A stretch of DNA of 64,000 nucleotides from Fagopyrum homotropicum (taxonomy: Eukaryota > Streptophyta > Magnoliopsida > Caryophyllales > Polygonaceae), in contig BSWB01000004.1 in assembly GCA_033239125.1 (NCBI GenBank), forward strand, positions 30,377,501 to 30,441,500. Reading direction: 5' to 3'. Made by a program: the position numbers and the translations under genes. Below are positions 1 through 8,700 of the stretch, piece by piece (position 1 is the stretch's first letter; each line of letters begins with the position of its first letter). The notes beneath the pieces were generated by a model. The model did not search any database and had not been told where the DNA came from. It was given only the letters and a program-made list of their open reading frames with translations.

Positions 1-72
1 ATTTATGTACCCGGCATACACTCGCTCCCGTTAACCTTCCGTGACTGAATATATATGTACTTATATGTATTC

Positions 73-90
73 TATATATATATATATATA
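73..90. repeat. (TA)n microsatellite
   Basis: About nine TA units within the C' LTR fragment. Confidence 0.9.
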
Positions 91-137
91 TTCCGATCCA
101 CTTATCCATACCCAACTCAGTACCCGTATATAATCAT

Positions 138-142
138 ATACA
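138..142. repeat. Target-site duplication ATACA, left
   Basis: ATACA lies directly before the TGTTAG start of the first Athila LTR. The same five bases follow the end of the third LTR at 24834-24838. Confidence 0.9.
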
Positions 143-464
143 TGTTAGCATGAAATATTGTGATATTTTAGGCACGTTTTCTAAACGTATTTGATTCATA
201 TTGATAGTCTTTGATTGAACTTTATACATATGTGAGCTAGTATTACCTATATTGTCGATATGGATGTCTACACTAGTTCTATGTTGATTATAGGTGATTT
301 GGAGCTATTTCCGAACGGAATCGAGCAAAGAAGAGTTGAGTTGATACGTCCATAGATGGAGGACATTCTTTGGAAGCAATTTGGAGTCTTAGCTTGAGAA
401 TGCACGAGTTTAGGGAAGAATCACGTTCTTGCCCTAAATTACGCCCTAAAATACGGCCGTATCA

Positions 465-612
465 CAAACCACGTTCAGAATTACGGCCGTGGATTTGGAG
501 TCAGAAATTCATGTTCATTCCAGGGGATTACACGGCCGTGGAACATATGTTGCAAACCGTATTTGTTTCCACGCTCTAAATTACGGTCGTGGAACACTTC
601 CACGACCGTGAT
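465..612 (+). promoter_or_regulatory. Palindromic motif cluster in LTR U3
   Basis: Several copies of ACGGCCGTGG, CACGGTCGTGG and CACGACCGTG lie 80-220 bp before the TATA box. The core CCACGGCCGTGG is a perfect 12-bp palindrome. The same motif family recurs before the third ORF and in the pol spacer. A role as a transcription-factor site array is inferred from position and repetition. Confidence 0.5.
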
Positions 613-688
613 CTTGGCGAATCTTTTCGCCACACTTTGAAGCCACGATCTTTTAAAGATTGGGCCGGGCCGACATTTTGCCCTACAC

Positions 689-696
689 TATAAAAA
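689..696 (+). promoter_or_regulatory. LTR 1 TATA box
   Basis: TATAAAAA in a GC-rich context, at a suitable place for U3. Transcription would start near 720. The matching boxes are at 12150 (LTR 2) and 23621 (LTR 3). Confidence 0.7.
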
Positions 697-1907
697 GACG
701 GACGAAGCAAGATTCTGTCACCTTCGCTACCCCGTTTACCCTCATTCATCGCCGCTTAGACACGAGGACGGTTTTTGCTGAGCTTGCTTGGAAGCAATTA
801 ACATCTCTTTGAAGAGATCGAAGTTCGTGTTTGGAATTCCTCTAATCTCGCACTTTTGGTGGAGATTGTTGTTGAGATCTCCGGAATTGCGGAAGATCGA
901 AGTTCTTGGAAGATTTTGCAAGAAGATCTCTCTTCTTGTTTAGGTTTGATTTGGAAAACGGATTGACATCCCGTTTTCTCTTCTTTCCTAAGGTGGTGAT
1001 TGTTTGTTTACTTTGAATCTTTTGATATTATTTGTTCTCTTTGTGACCTTGAGATTGAATTGAAGATTATTGAAAGTTCTTGAAAGTTTTCATCTTTTTA
1101 TCTTTTAATTCTTGAATTGATATCAATATGACTGTTATTGGCTAAAAACCCTTAACAATTCTAAGGTGAAGGGTTGATAGTTGTGGCTTAGATGATGATA
1201 GATCGATCGCAAATAGATTAGACCCTGAGAGTTAGAGAATTATCGCCGACAACCCTAAATTACGGGCTGTTCTTGAGTCCACGGTCGTGGAACCTCAAGA
1301 ACTAACCGTGATTTCCCTTAAGTCTACGAATTTGCTTTTACTTTAATCCAAAGTTAAAGATTTGCTTTAGCTTAGTTTAGACTTGTCTTTTCTAGGTGGT
1401 AGTGAAGCCTCAACAACCTCTACCTCGATTGTGAGTGTCACAACCTCAATCGGTTAAGATAGTCTTGATCTTTGGGTTATAAGTTTGGGTATTTGACACT
1501 AATTCTTGCCTTTAGAATCCTTCTATATTGAGCCTCAACAACCTGTATAGAGAGTGCCTTGTAGGTGAGTTATATAAGGTTTTTGGAACTTCACCGTACG
1601 ATTACCTTACATTAGTATACCTTTGCATATCTCAACTCTGTCTTTACATCATCAAGTATATCTTGAATCGATTGCCACAGCTGGATACCTGGATCTTTAG
1701 GATTGTTGTTTTCCCAATATTTGCAAAACTCCCATATTTACTTGCTTGATAATCTACAATCGAGTTCGTTCCCCCCAAATCCCTGTGTTCGATACTCTGG
1801 AATTCTTGCTTAAATATATCGATCCGTACACTGCGGGTTCGCTGCTTGATTCTAGTTTTATAAATTTATAACTTATTTGCACACACCTCTAGGGGCGAAC
1901 AAGTTTT

Positions 1908-1926
1908 TGGCGCCGTTGCCGGGGAT
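1908..1926 (+). other. Primer-binding site, tRNA-Asp
   Basis: TGGCGCCGTTGCCGGGGAT begins six bases after the LTR and complements the 3' end of plant tRNA-Asp(GUC), the usual primer of Athila elements. The leader runs on to the gag ATG at 2003. Confidence 0.9.
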
Positions 1927-2002
1927 TTGGTTTTGGCCGAATTTGGTAGCCGGTTGTCAAGCTTGGGAGCTTGCTCTCGTTATTTGATATCTCTTTGAGT
2001 GC

Positions 2003-3919
2003 ATGCGCAGGTCTAGGAACACCGCAGATCTCTTACCTCTTGATCAAGAGCTAGAGAAAACCTTGAGGCAAAAGCGCAAGGAAAAGAAGATGGCCGAAGA
2101 ACACGAACGTGATCTTCAAACGGAGTTGGCGGAGAAGGAAGCTCAACTCCGATGGAATGAGACTCTCCGCCAGGATGAGATGGATCGTCATCAATCTCAA
2201 GTTAACGGTCTACAAGACATGATCTTCCAAATGAGGATAAAGATGAGCGACCTTGAGAATAAGGTAGTCAAGAAGTCCTCAAAAAGGAGATCAAGGTCTA
2301 GAAGAAAAAGCCACTCATCCGCTGATGATAGTGACTCTTCCATGCCACCATTAGAAGAGATTGATCCCACGATCAATATGAATCCTTTCCATCCACAAGG
2401 AGCTGCTAATCGCAGCATTCCACCTAGGAATGCGAGAGTCGAACGTGTGGATAATGAGCCAAGAACTCTTGGCCAGCGAATGGATCCAACACAACAACCA
2501 CGCCGCTTCGGTGTGAATTTTGATGCTGAAGATATGCAAGGGTTTAGCTTTAACCCTCAAGTTATCACTCTTGTTCGCCAAAGCCAATTTGGCGGTACAA
2601 GTGCTGAATCTCCACACCAACACTTGCAAAACTTTGAGTGTATGATGGAGATAATGAGACCGAAGAACGCTACTACCAACAACTATAAGCTCAAACCTTT
2701 CTTCTTCTCTTTGAAAGGGAAAGCGTTGTCATGGTATCAAGCTCTTCCCAATGGGAAGCTAGACACGTGGGAAGACCTTTCCGCGGAGTTTCTCACCAAA
2801 TTCTTTCCGCCCTCCAAAACGGCGGAACTTAGAGGTAAGATTAATGCTTTTTCCATGAGATCTAACGAAAGTTTGTTTCAATCATGGGAAAGGTTTCAGG
2901 ATTTACTCTTGGATTGCCCTCATCATGGCATATCCAAGCTTGCCTTGCTGGAAATCTACTACAAAGGGCTGGATGCGGGAACGCAATTCAACCTCCAATC
3001 CCTCTCATGCGGAACATTCATGGACATGAGAGAAGATGATGCTTGGGACTTCATTGAGAAGCAAGCAAGAGTCATAGAGAAGTATTCCCACCGGAAAGCG
3101 GAGGGAAATCGTGTGGAGCAAGGAGCGAAGCTCACACATGAAGCTCAAAATCAGATTTTCTCCCTCAACAATGAGATCAAAGAGTTGAAGGAGACTATCA
3201 AGACCAACTTCCCAAAGCAACAAGAGAAGGATGTTGGTTATTTGGGCAACAACAATGGCGGTGATAACACCAACCGCAACAACAACAACCGGAACAATAA
3301 CCGGAGTAATAATTGGAATGGAAACAACAACAACCGGAACAACAACAATTGGAACAACAATCGGGGTTCAAACAACAACAATTGGCGCTCCAATAAACAA
3401 AATTCCGGTAACTCCTATCCTTCCAATTCTAGTTCGCTAACCCCACCTTCCTCTTCCTCTACTCCTTTGAAAAGCCAAGGGCAATCATCTAATGGAGGAA
3501 ACAATACGGGAAAGGAGAAGTCCGATCCCATGTTGGAAACAATCTTGGGAAAGCTTCAAGGGTTAGAGAACCGCCTCATCAAGGTTGATGATCAAGTCTC
3601 TAAGGTTGACAAAGCTCAAAAAGTTTTGGAGAACCAATTGTTCAACCACGCGGAGGAAGTTCCTAGAAATCCAGGGAAACTTCCAGGAAAGACGGAGGAC
3701 AACCCTAAGGGAAGGGTAATGGCGATTACAACTAGGAGCGGAGTGACTATCACCGATCCGCAGCCTACGTTCGTTGAAGTCCCCGTAGAGAAGGACAAAG
3801 GAAAGGGGAAGGAGAAGGAAGATGTCTATGTTCCTCCTCCAGCTTACAAATCTCCCCTACCGTTCCCTCAATCTAGAGCGCGAGCGCGCCTAGACAAACA
3901 ATTCGGTAAGTTCATATAA
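2003..3919 (+). CDS. gag: Athila Gag polyprotein, unit 1
   Basis: 638-residue capsid/nucleocapsid precursor that would assemble cytoplasmic virus-like particles around the element RNA. A charged, coiled-coil-like N-terminus (about residues 15-90) leads to an Arg/Ser-rich patch. The retrotransposon Gag domain follows at roughly 200-345, with the WYQALPNG and W-E-D-L-F-L-T-K-F-F-P region. An Asn-rich low-complexity tract (about 413-470) and a basic tail complete it. I see no CCHC zinc knuckle. The frame ends at TAA 3917-3919, and pol continues in the same frame three bases later, so only a stop codon divides the two. Unit 2 differs by one residue (Ala/Ser near residue 135). Confidence 0.9.
   Translation: MRRSRNTADLLPLDQELEKTLRQKRKEKKMAEEHERDLQTELAEKEAQLRWNETLRQDEMDRHQSQVNGLQDMIFQMRIKMSDLENKVVKKSSKRRSRSRRKSHSSADDSDSSMPPLEEIDPTINMNPFHPQGAANRSIPPRNARVERVDNEPRTLGQRMDPTQQPRRFGVNFDAEDMQGFSFNPQVITLVRQSQFGGTSAESPHQHLQNFECMMEIMRPKNATTNNYKLKPFFFSLKGKALSWYQALPNGKLDTWEDLSAEFLTKFFPPSKTAELRGKINAFSMRSNESLFQSWERFQDLLLDCPHHGISKLALLEIYYKGLDAGTQFNLQSLSCGTFMDMREDDAWDFIEKQARVIEKYSHRKAEGNRVEQGAKLTHEAQNQIFSLNNEIKELKETIKTNFPKQQEKDVGYLGNNNGGDNTNRNNNNRNNNRSNNWNGNNNNRNNNNWNNNRGSNNNNWRSNKQNSGNSYPSNSSSLTPPSSSSTPLKSQGQSSNGGNNTGKEKSDPMLETILGKLQGLENRLIKVDDQVSKVDKAQKVLENQLFNHAEEVPRNPGKLPGKTEDNPKGRVMAITTRSGVTITDPQPTFVEVPVEKDKGKGKEKEDVYVPPPAYKSPLPFPQSRARARLDKQFGKFI
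3240..3400 (+). repeat. AAC-rich low-complexity tract in gag
   Basis: Runs of AAC and AAT codons encode the Asn-rich segment of Gag. The tract is identical in unit 2 (14701-14861), so it has not changed length since the array formed. Confidence 0.85.
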
Positions 3920-3922
3920 CTC

Positions 3923-6900
3923 ATGAGCAAGCTGCATATTAATATACCCTTCATTGATGCTATTGTAGGTATGCCGGCTTATGGCAAGTTCTTGAAGGAG
4001 CTTCTCTCTAACAAGAGGAAGCTAGAAGATTTCGGTGAGGTCAAGATGAGTTCGGATTCTTCGGATCTCATCAAGACTATGAAGGAGAAAATGCCCCCAA
4101 AGTTGAAGGATCCGGGGTCATTTTGCATTCCCATTGGAGTGGGAGATGTCACGTACGACGCTTTATGTGACTTGGGAGCAAGTGTGAGCATCATACCACT
4201 TGCATTATGTAGGAAGATCGGTTTAGGCGATCCTAAACCGGTCAAGATGACGTTATACATGGCGGATCGATCCATCACTCGCCCCGTCGGTATTGTAGAA
4301 GACGTCCCGGTCAAGCTAGGTAAATTCTTTGTTCCCATTGATTTTGTCGTGCTTGACATTCCTGCAGATAGTCCGGTCCCGATTATACTCGGAAGACCGT
4401 TTCTTGCAACTTCCGGCTGCATGGTCGATTGCAAGAATGGGGGACTCGCTTTTGATATTGGAGAAGAGAAGGTAGAGTTCGTTCTTTCCACTCTAGTAAA
4501 GGAGCCAATCTTTGATGAGGATATTTACGATATCCAAGATGAAGAAGGTTTGTCTAGGGAGGAGGTAAGTGCGATTCTCTTTAACGATCCTTTACAAAAA
4601 GTTATCACTATGAGTCTAACCAATGTAGGGGAAGAAGAAGAGTGCAAAGAGGAAATTGAAGCCTTAGAAGCACAAGAAGAGATGCATGAAGTGGAATTTG
4701 AAAAACTCCACGATGAGGCTGAGAATGTAAGAATCCACGGTCATACCCTGTATTCCACGACCGTGGATTTCACAACCAAAATCGACCTCCATTCCAGGGG
4801 ATTACACGGCCGTGGAACACATGGAGAGGCCGTAATTCTGACCGTGGAAGAGGGTGATCGGCTTACTTCTTCAACTTCTTTTGATTCTTCTCCCAACCAC
4901 TCAACAACCTTAGAACCTTCTAAGGAAACGTCGGATGCCCCTCAAGGACCATTGGAAGCTCCGAAAGTGATGGAACTCAAACCACTTCCTACTCATCTAA
5001 GGTACGCTTTTCTTGGATCTAATTCTACCTTTCCGGTCATTGTTAGCTCCGAACTAAGCATAGATGAACATGAACAGCTCATGACAGTCCTTAGGAAACA
5101 TAGAAAAGCCATAGGCTACACTATCGAGGACTTAGTAGGAATCAAACCCTCCCTATGTATGCATAAGATACTAATGGAGGAGGATTTTAGAACTTCAAGA
5201 CAACCTCAAAGGCGGTTGAATCCGACCATGAAGGAGGTTGTCAAGAAGGAAATTCTTAAACTTCTTGATGCAGGTAACATCTATCCTATCTCCGATAGCA
5301 AATGGGTGAGTCCAGTTCAAGTAGTTCCGAAGAAGGGAGGAATGACGGTCATCACCAACAAGAACAACGAACTCATTCCTACCCGAACCGTGACTGGATG
5401 GCGAATGTGCATAGACTACCGCAAGCTCAATAACGCAACGCGGAAGGATCACTTTCCATTGCCATTCATCGATCAAATGCTTGAAAGGTTAGCACAACAT
5501 TCACATTTTTGCTACCTTGACGGTTATAGTGGTTTCTTTCAGATTCCGATACATCCGGACGATCAGGAGAAGACCACATTCACGTGCCCTTGGGGTACGT
5601 TCGCTTATAGGAGAATGCCGTTCGGGCTTTGTAACGCCCCAGCCACCTTTCAACGGTGCATGATGGCCATCTTCTCCGAGTATGTAGAGGAAATCATGGA
5701 AGTCTTCATGGACGACTTCTCTGTATACGGTTCCTCTTTTAACGATTGCCTTTCTAACCTTTCTCTTGTTTTACAACGTTGTGAAGACACTAACCTAGTT
5801 CTTAATTGGGAGAAGTGTCAATTCATGGTTAAGGAAGGAATCGTATTAGGTCACTTAGTCTCTAGTAGAGGGATAGAGGTAGACAAAGCTAAGATAGAGA
5901 CCATAGAGAAACTTCCTCCCCCAATTTCGGTGAAAGGGATAAGAAGTTTCCTAGGACATGCTGGATTTTATAGACGCTTCATTAAGGACTTTTCTAAGAT
6001 ATCAAAACCTCTTACTAATCTATTGATGAAGGATGCGGTTTTTGAGTTTTCGCAGGAATGTTTAGATGCGTTTAACACCATTCGGCAAGCTCTAATTTCA
6101 GCACCTATTATCCAACCCCCGGATTGGACTCTCCCCTTCGAGATTATGTGCGATGCTAGTGACGTAGCCATTGGAGCTGTTCTTGGACAACGAAAGGAAG
6201 GGCGAACCCATGCCATATACTACGCTAGCAAGACGCTAGACGAAGCTCAGCTCAACTACGCCACTACAGAAAAAGAGTTTCTAGCCATTGTCTACGCTAT
6301 TGACAAGTTTCGCTCTTATCTTGTAGGTGCAAAGGTGATTGTCTACACGGATCATGCTGCAATCCGGTACCTCCTTGCGAAGAAAGACGCGAAGCCAAGA
6401 CTAATTAGATGGATTCTTCTCCTACAAGAATTCGATCTTGAGATCCGCGACAAGAAAGGTTCAGAAAATTCTGTTGCGGATCATTTGAGTCGCCTCACAC
6501 ATCTAGAGGACGACCATTTACCCATTGATGACTCCTTTCCGGACGAACACCTACACATCATAGAGGAGTGCATCAACGAGATCTCCAAAGGTAACGAACC
6601 ATGGTTTGCTGATTTTGTTAACTATTTGGTTTGCCAGGAGATACCGCCCGGACTATCCTACGCACAAAGGAAGAAGTTCTTTAAGGACGTCCGGGAATAC
6701 TATTGGAACGAGCCTCTCCTCTTCAAGAGAGGTCCGGATGGCATCATTCGGCGATGTGTGCCGGAAGATGAGATGCAAAGTGTCATCCGCCATTGTCATT
6801 CACTACCTTGTGGAGGACACGCTAGTTCGAACAAGACTAGCGCAAAGGTATTGCAATCTGGATTCTATTGGCCTACTTTATTTAGAGATGTGCAATCCTT

Positions 6901-7876
6901 TGTCTCTTGCTGCGATGCTTGTCAAAGAACAGGCAATATTTCTAGAAGGAACGAGATGCCCCTCAACAACATCCAAGAGGTGGAGATTTTCGACGTTTGG
7001 GGAGTCGATTTCATGGGACCATTCCCATCTTCTTGTGGAAACCAATACATACTATTGGCGGTAGACTACGTTTCTAGATGGGTGGAAGCAATTGCCTCTC
7101 CCACAAATGATGCCATGGTGGTGGTTAAGTTCTTCAACAAGACCATCTTTCCGCGATTTGGAACACCAAGGACAATCATTAGTGACGGAGGTTCTCACTT
7201 CATAGCCCGTCGCTTTGAAGCTCTTCTAGCTAAGTATGGGGTTACTCACAAGATCGCCACCCCTTACCATCCACAAACGAGTGGACAAGTTGAGATCTCA
7301 AATAGGGAGATCAAGGGAATTCTAGAGAAGACGGTTTCAAGGACTAGGAAGGATTGGTCCTTGAAACTAGATGATGCATTATGGGCGTACCGGACTGCAT
7401 ACAAGACTCCCATAGGAACCACACCATACAACCTTGTGTATGGGAAGTCTTGTCATTTGCCGGTAGAGCTGGAGCATAAAGCGTTTTGGGCCATCAAGTG
7501 GCTGAATTTCGGCATGAAGGAAGCGGGAGAGAAGCGTCTCCTAGACATCAACAAGCTGGATGAACTTCGCTTGAACGCCTATGAAAACGCTAAGATCTAC
7601 AAGGAAAGAGCAAAGCGTTGGCATGATAAGCATATCATTCCAAAGGACTTCAAAGAAGGGGATCAAGTTCTCCTCTTCAATTCAAGACTTCGCCTCTTTC
7701 CAGGTAAGCTTAAATCCCGTTGGACCGGACCTTTTCTAATCAAACGTATTTTCTCCCATGGTGCAGTTGAAGTATGGGGTGAAGCTAGCGGAAGTTTCAA
7801 GGTGAACGGTCAACGACTCAAGAAGTACACACCGGAACTCCAAGCTGAGGAGTTTGCGCCTACCGCACTCGAATAA
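3923..7876 (+). CDS. pol: Athila Pol polyprotein, unit 1
   Basis: 1317-residue polyprotein that reverse-transcribes and integrates the element. In order: aspartic protease (DLGAS near residue 82, ILGRPFL near 155); a variable acidic spacer (about 200-340); reverse transcriptase with the FMDDF catalytic box near 595; RNase H (DASDVAIGAVLGQ near 743, TDH near 810); integrase zinc domain (HCHS...CDAC, about 956-1000); and the integrase catalytic triad (D in GVDFMG near 1030, D in ISDGGSHF near 1087, E in QVEISNREI near 1125). There is no chromodomain. No inactivating change is seen inside the frame. It follows gag in the same frame after one TAA, and the first ATG is not necessarily used: expression would need readthrough or reinitiation. 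Confidence 0.92.
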   Translation: MSKLHINIPFIDAIVGMPAYGKFLKELLSNKRKLEDFGEVKMSSDSSDLIKTMKEKMPPKLKDPGSFCIPIGVGDVTYDALCDLGASVSIIPLALCRKIGLGDPKPVKMTLYMADRSITRPVGIVEDVPVKLGKFFVPIDFVVLDIPADSPVPIILGRPFLATSGCMVDCKNGGLAFDIGEEKVEFVLSTLVKEPIFDEDIYDIQDEEGLSREEVSAILFNDPLQKVITMSLTNVGEEEECKEEIEALEAQEEMHEVEFEKLHDEAENVRIHGHTLYSTTVDFTTKIDLHSRGLHGRGTHGEAVILTVEEGDRLTSSTSFDSSPNHSTTLEPSKETSDAPQGPLEAPKVMELKPLPTHLRYAFLGSNSTFPVIVSSELSIDEHEQLMTVLRKHRKAIGYTIEDLVGIKPSLCMHKILMEEDFRTSRQPQRRLNPTMKEVVKKEILKLLDAGNIYPISDSKWVSPVQVVPKKGGMTVITNKNNELIPTRTVTGWRMCIDYRKLNNATRKDHFPLPFIDQMLERLAQHSHFCYLDGYSGFFQIPIHPDDQEKTTFTCPWGTFAYRRMPFGLCNAPATFQRCMMAIFSEYVEEIMEVFMDDFSVYGSSFNDCLSNLSLVLQRCEDTNLVLNWEKCQFMVKEGIVLGHLVSSRGIEVDKAKIETIEKLPPPISVKGIRSFLGHAGFYRRFIKDFSKISKPLTNLLMKDAVFEFSQECLDAFNTIRQALISAPIIQPPDWTLPFEIMCDASDVAIGAVLGQRKEGRTHAIYYASKTLDEAQLNYATTEKEFLAIVYAIDKFRSYLVGAKVIVYTDHAAIRYLLAKKDAKPRLIRWILLLQEFDLEIRDKKGSENSVADHLSRLTHLEDDHLPIDDSFPDEHLHIIEECINEISKGNEPWFADFVNYLVCQEIPPGLSYAQRKKFFKDVREYYWNEPLLFKRGPDGIIRRCVPEDEMQSVIRHCHSLPCGGHASSNKTSAKVLQSGFYWPTLFRDVQSFVSCCDACQRTGNISRRNEMPLNNIQEVEIFDVWGVDFMGPFPSSCGNQYILLAVDYVSRWVEAIASPTNDAMVVVKFFNKTIFPRFGTPRTIISDGGSHFIARRFEALLAKYGVTHKIATPYHPQTSGQVEISNREIKGILEKTVSRTRKDWSLKLDDALWAYRTAYKTPIGTTPYNLVYGKSCHLPVELEHKAFWAIKWLNFGMKEAGEKRLLDINKLDELRLNAYENAKIYKERAKRWHDKHIIPKDFKEGDQVLLFNSRLRLFPGKLKSRWTGPFLIKRIFSHGAVEVWGEASGSFKVNGQRLKKYTPELQAEEFAPTALE
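4733..4850 (+). repeat. LTR-like palindromic motif cluster inside pol
   Basis: The protease-RT spacer holds CCACGACCGTGG and ACACGGCCGTGG motifs. Bases 4790-4819 match 516-545 of the LTR exactly over 30 bases. The block is translated in frame (residues about 270-310). Unit 2 has the same block at 16194-16311. Confidence 0.85.
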
Positions 7877-8700
7877 GTGCGAGATTGGTCTAGCTACGGA
7901 CCTTAAACAAAGCGCTTCTTGGGAGGCAACCCAAGGTATTGCATTTTTATTTTTGTTTTCGATTCATAGTTTAGCTTAGAATAGACGTTTTCGCTTTATT
8001 TTGCCTCGATTTCTTCCGGTATGTTCGTGTTTTTGGTTGTAGGATCGATGGAAAAGGAGGAAGGGAGAATAATGTCGAAGAAGGGCAACGAAATTTGGAC
8101 TTTGAAGCTTTACAGAAGGTTCCACGGTCTAAATTACGGTCGTCATAGCTACAGTGGTCGTAATTCTCAAAAGCCTTTGAAAAATCACCAAACCACGGGT
8201 CCGTACACTTCCACGGCCGTGGAACACCCCGACAGACCGTGATTTTCAAAATTTTGCCTGCGACTATATAAGCCACATTCTTCACAAAATTGCCCCAAAA
8301 ATACCCATTCCACGACCTAAACGCCGAAACCCCACGACCTCCTCCAATTCTTCGTTTTCTAATCGTTTTCAACGATTCTTCATCCTAAACTGCAGCAAAT
8401 CCAACCACGAACAAGATCCAAGCGACAAACCGAGCGGAAATCCATCAACAAAGGTGCATTTCGGGTTTTTCAATCCGAAAAAGAGGTTTATTCTTTCTTC
8501 TTCAATTTCGCGGATTTGGTTCGTTTTTGCTATAGATTTTTAGGAAGTACTGACAAAGACTGGAAGGAATTAGATTAGGGCTGCTTATTGTGGTGATTGT
8601 TGGTGAATTTGCTGAGATTCGCAAAATTCTGAGACGAATCACGGTCTCTGGGTAAACCACGGCCGTGGAATCGAAGAACAGACCGTAATTTTGGTAAAAA
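7877..8700 (+). other. pol-ORF3 intergenic region and leader, unit 1
   Basis: 824 bp without a supported gene. It holds a T-rich stretch after pol, motif copies near 8120-8150, a CCACGGCCGTGG palindrome at 8211-8222, a TATATAAG box at 8265-8272, and a second palindrome at 8657-8668. Between the box and the ORF3 start at 8701 there is no ATG. Confidence 0.8.
8211..8272 (+). promoter_or_regulatory. Putative internal promoter for ORF3, unit 1
   Basis: A perfect CCACGGCCGTGG palindrome, then an ACCGTGATTTT motif, then TATATAAG at 8265. The LTR promoter has the same order of motifs before its own TATA box. The first ATG downstream is that of ORF3, about 430 bases on. Promoter function is inferred. 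A spliced subgenomic RNA is the main alternative. Confidence 0.5.

Larger units (their letters stand above)
1..142 (-). mobile_element. C' LTR fragment, part 1
   Basis: AT-rich DNA left of the Athila insertion. Once the Athila dimer and element B are removed, this piece joins 24839-25500 and 46945-47347 into about 1.2 kb of one minus-strand LTR. Its 5' end (TGTAATAACC on the minus strand) is at 47347 and its other end lies before the window. The TA-rich character matches the TA-rich middle of the C-family LTR near 50000-50500. No coding potential is seen. The assignment is an inference from TSD-based reconstruction. Confidence 0.6.
143..1901 (+). repeat. Athila LTR 1 (5' LTR)
   Basis: 1759 bp, from TGTTAGCATG to GGGGCGAACA. 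It contains a cluster of CCACGGCCGTGG-like palindromic motifs (about 465-610, and again near 1281) followed by a TATA box at 689. By eye it has about nine substitutions found in neither other LTR, for example near 218, 331 and 350. Short frames such as 370-579 and 1528-1749 recur only because the LTRs recur and are not considered genes. Confidence 0.95.

Noticed and set aside
370..579. 69-codon frame in Athila LTRs
   Set aside because: Covers the palindromic motif cluster and part of U3 before the TATA box, and has no domain.
3979..4491. 170-codon antisense frame opposite Athila pol
   Set aside because: Shadow of the protease-coding strand; no promoter or domain evidence.
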